A DNA stretch of 64,000 bases from assembly GCA_900542495.1 (NCBI GenBank), contig UQNW01000017.1:1-64000 (forward strand). Direction: 5' to 3'. The notes under the pieces are model-generated. The model was not told where the DNA came from. It made no database searches and saw nothing but the letters and a program-made list of their open reading frames with translations. Position 1 is the stretch's first letter. Each line of letters opens with the position of its first letter. A program made the position numbers and the translations under genes. The stretch comes from an uncultured Roseburia sp. (GTDB taxonomy: Bacteria > Bacillota > Clostridia > Lachnospirales > Lachnospiraceae). Positions 63,315 through 64,000 of this stretch are shown here, piece by piece.

Positions 63315-64000
63315 TTACTTATTAAAAGCCTTTTTTTCGAATTTGTCAACAAGATTTTTGATGCATCCATCTTCAAACGGACTCGTGAGTCCTGCCTCGA
63401 CAATTACATTTGTAAAGAAATCTCTTGCAGAAAGATTGCAAAGCTTATCGTAATTATCCCACGCCTTTTTGAAATCCTCGTCCATCATCACTTTAAACTG
63501 CATTGCGCACACACTTGCCAGACAGTAATCAATATAATAGAACGGACTGCCGAAAATATGCGGCTGTTTCTGCCAGAATCCGCCGTTTCCAAAGAACGGA
63601 TCATTTTCATAATCCATATGCGGACGGTATACCTTTTCAAGATCTGCCCAGACTGCCTTGCGCTCTGCCGGTGTCATTTCCGGTTTTTCATAGACGATAT
63701 GCTGGAACTCATCTACCATGCAGCCGTACGGGACAAATGCAGAGGAATCCTCCAGATGCATTTTCAGGTAATCGTCTTTTCTGTCGCCAAAGAACAATTC
63801 CATCCAGTTATACGTGAAATATTCCATAGACATGGAGTGGATCTCAGCTGTCTCCATTGTAATATCGGCAAACTCGCGGATTTCCTCATCTCTCAGAAGA
63901 TACCCCTGAAATGCATGACCGCACTCATGCGTGATCACATCCACATCCCCGCTTGTTCCGTTGAAGTTTGCAAAAATAAACGGCGACTTGAAGTTCGGAA
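63315..64000 (-). CDS. pepF: M3-family oligoendopeptidase, C-terminal part
   Basis: Zinc metallopeptidase that cuts imported oligopeptides in the cytoplasm. The gene continues beyond the right edge; the open frame runs to the last base (NFKSPFIFANFNGTSGDVDV), so the methionine-like GTG at 63944 is internal. HECGH supplies two zinc histidines and the catalytic glutamate; AEIHSMSMEYF with its glutamate follows. The C-terminal helical domain has FWQKQPHIFGSPFYYIDYCL typical of PepF. Its place beside the opp genes fits uptake followed by cleavage of peptides. Confidence 0.93.
   Translation of the reverse strand, partial: PNFKSPFIFANFNGTSGDVDVITHECGHAFQGYLLRDEEIREFADITMETAEIHSMSMEYFTYNWMELFFGDRKDDYLKMHLEDSSAFVPYGCMVDEFQHIVYEKPEMTPAERKAVWADLEKVYRPHMDYENDPFFGNGGFWQKQPHIFGSPFYYIDYCLASVCAMQFKVMMDEDFKKAWDNYDKLCNLSARDFFTNVIVEAGLTSPFEDGCIKNLVDKFEKKAFNK

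Noticed and set aside
63315..63944. Complete small peptidase gene starting at 63944
   Set aside because: The reading frame continues without a stop to the window edge and the HECGH site would be at the very start; the gene is a longer M3 peptidase cut by the window.

Overview
The window looks like chromosome of a Gram-positive gut anaerobe of the family Lachnospiraceae, near Roseburia/Agathobacter. This is inferred from gene content, protein character and AT-rich intergenic DNA; no rRNA or tRNA gene was seen to fix it. An alpha/beta-type spore protein, a valine T-box, trigger factor-ClpP-ClpX-Lon-EngB in a row, a FucO-type dehydrogenase, a GH94 phosphorylase locus and many lipoprotein-fed ABC importers fit that placement. 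Nearly all genes are on the minus strand; the exceptions are the GH94 enzyme, a TetR regulator, the spore protein and a CYTH protein.

Layout. 1-5.4 kb: valS with its T-box, a nested palindrome, an ATPase pseudogene, a small membrane protein and a TetR regulator. 5.4-9.6 kb: a very long RND exporter in an operon with that TetR gene. 9.8-10.5 kb: a CheW-like protein and a 45-residue membrane protein. 10.7-18.1 kb: a sugar locus (two permeases, binding protein, LacI regulator) divergent from a GH94 phosphorylase, with matching operators at both promoters. 18.1-21 kb: palindromic repeats, a membrane protein and an Rpn-type nuclease. 21-31 kb: pyruvate kinase, carbamate kinase and the protein quality control cluster. 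31-37 kb: a FUSC-type membrane protein, TetR, a second repeat composite, fucO, and a nitrilase-histidine phosphatase-GNAT operon. 37-42.1 kb: a BmrCD-like ABC exporter pair behind a leader peptide and two tandem terminators, then an XRE protein fused to a probable phage-type nuclease domain. 42.3-46.6 kb: spore protein, DJ-1 protein, CYTH protein, two orphan proteins, a kinase. 46.7-51.5 kb: complete livJHMGF branched-chain amino acid importer. 51.9-63.1 kb: a coiled-coil protein, then an oligopeptide importer whose subunits are remodelled. 63.3-64 kb: the C-terminal part of an M3 oligopeptidase that runs off the window.

Three observations stand out. First, long palindromic elements (18137-18416, 20313-20996, 32994-33773, 45576-45951) share CCGGAG ends, show paired substitutions between arms, and at five ends lie exactly against the stop codon of a gene; two are composites that carry the same mini-ORF region between two palindromes. 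Second, the Opp transporter has a binding protein that appears circularly permuted, an OppB with a large external insert, an OppD with a roughly 240-residue coiled-coil insert and an OppF with a C-terminal membrane hairpin. Third, there are several RNA-level control elements: the T-box, the ABC-exporter attenuator, and a 5' leader motif shared by the GH94 gene and livJ.
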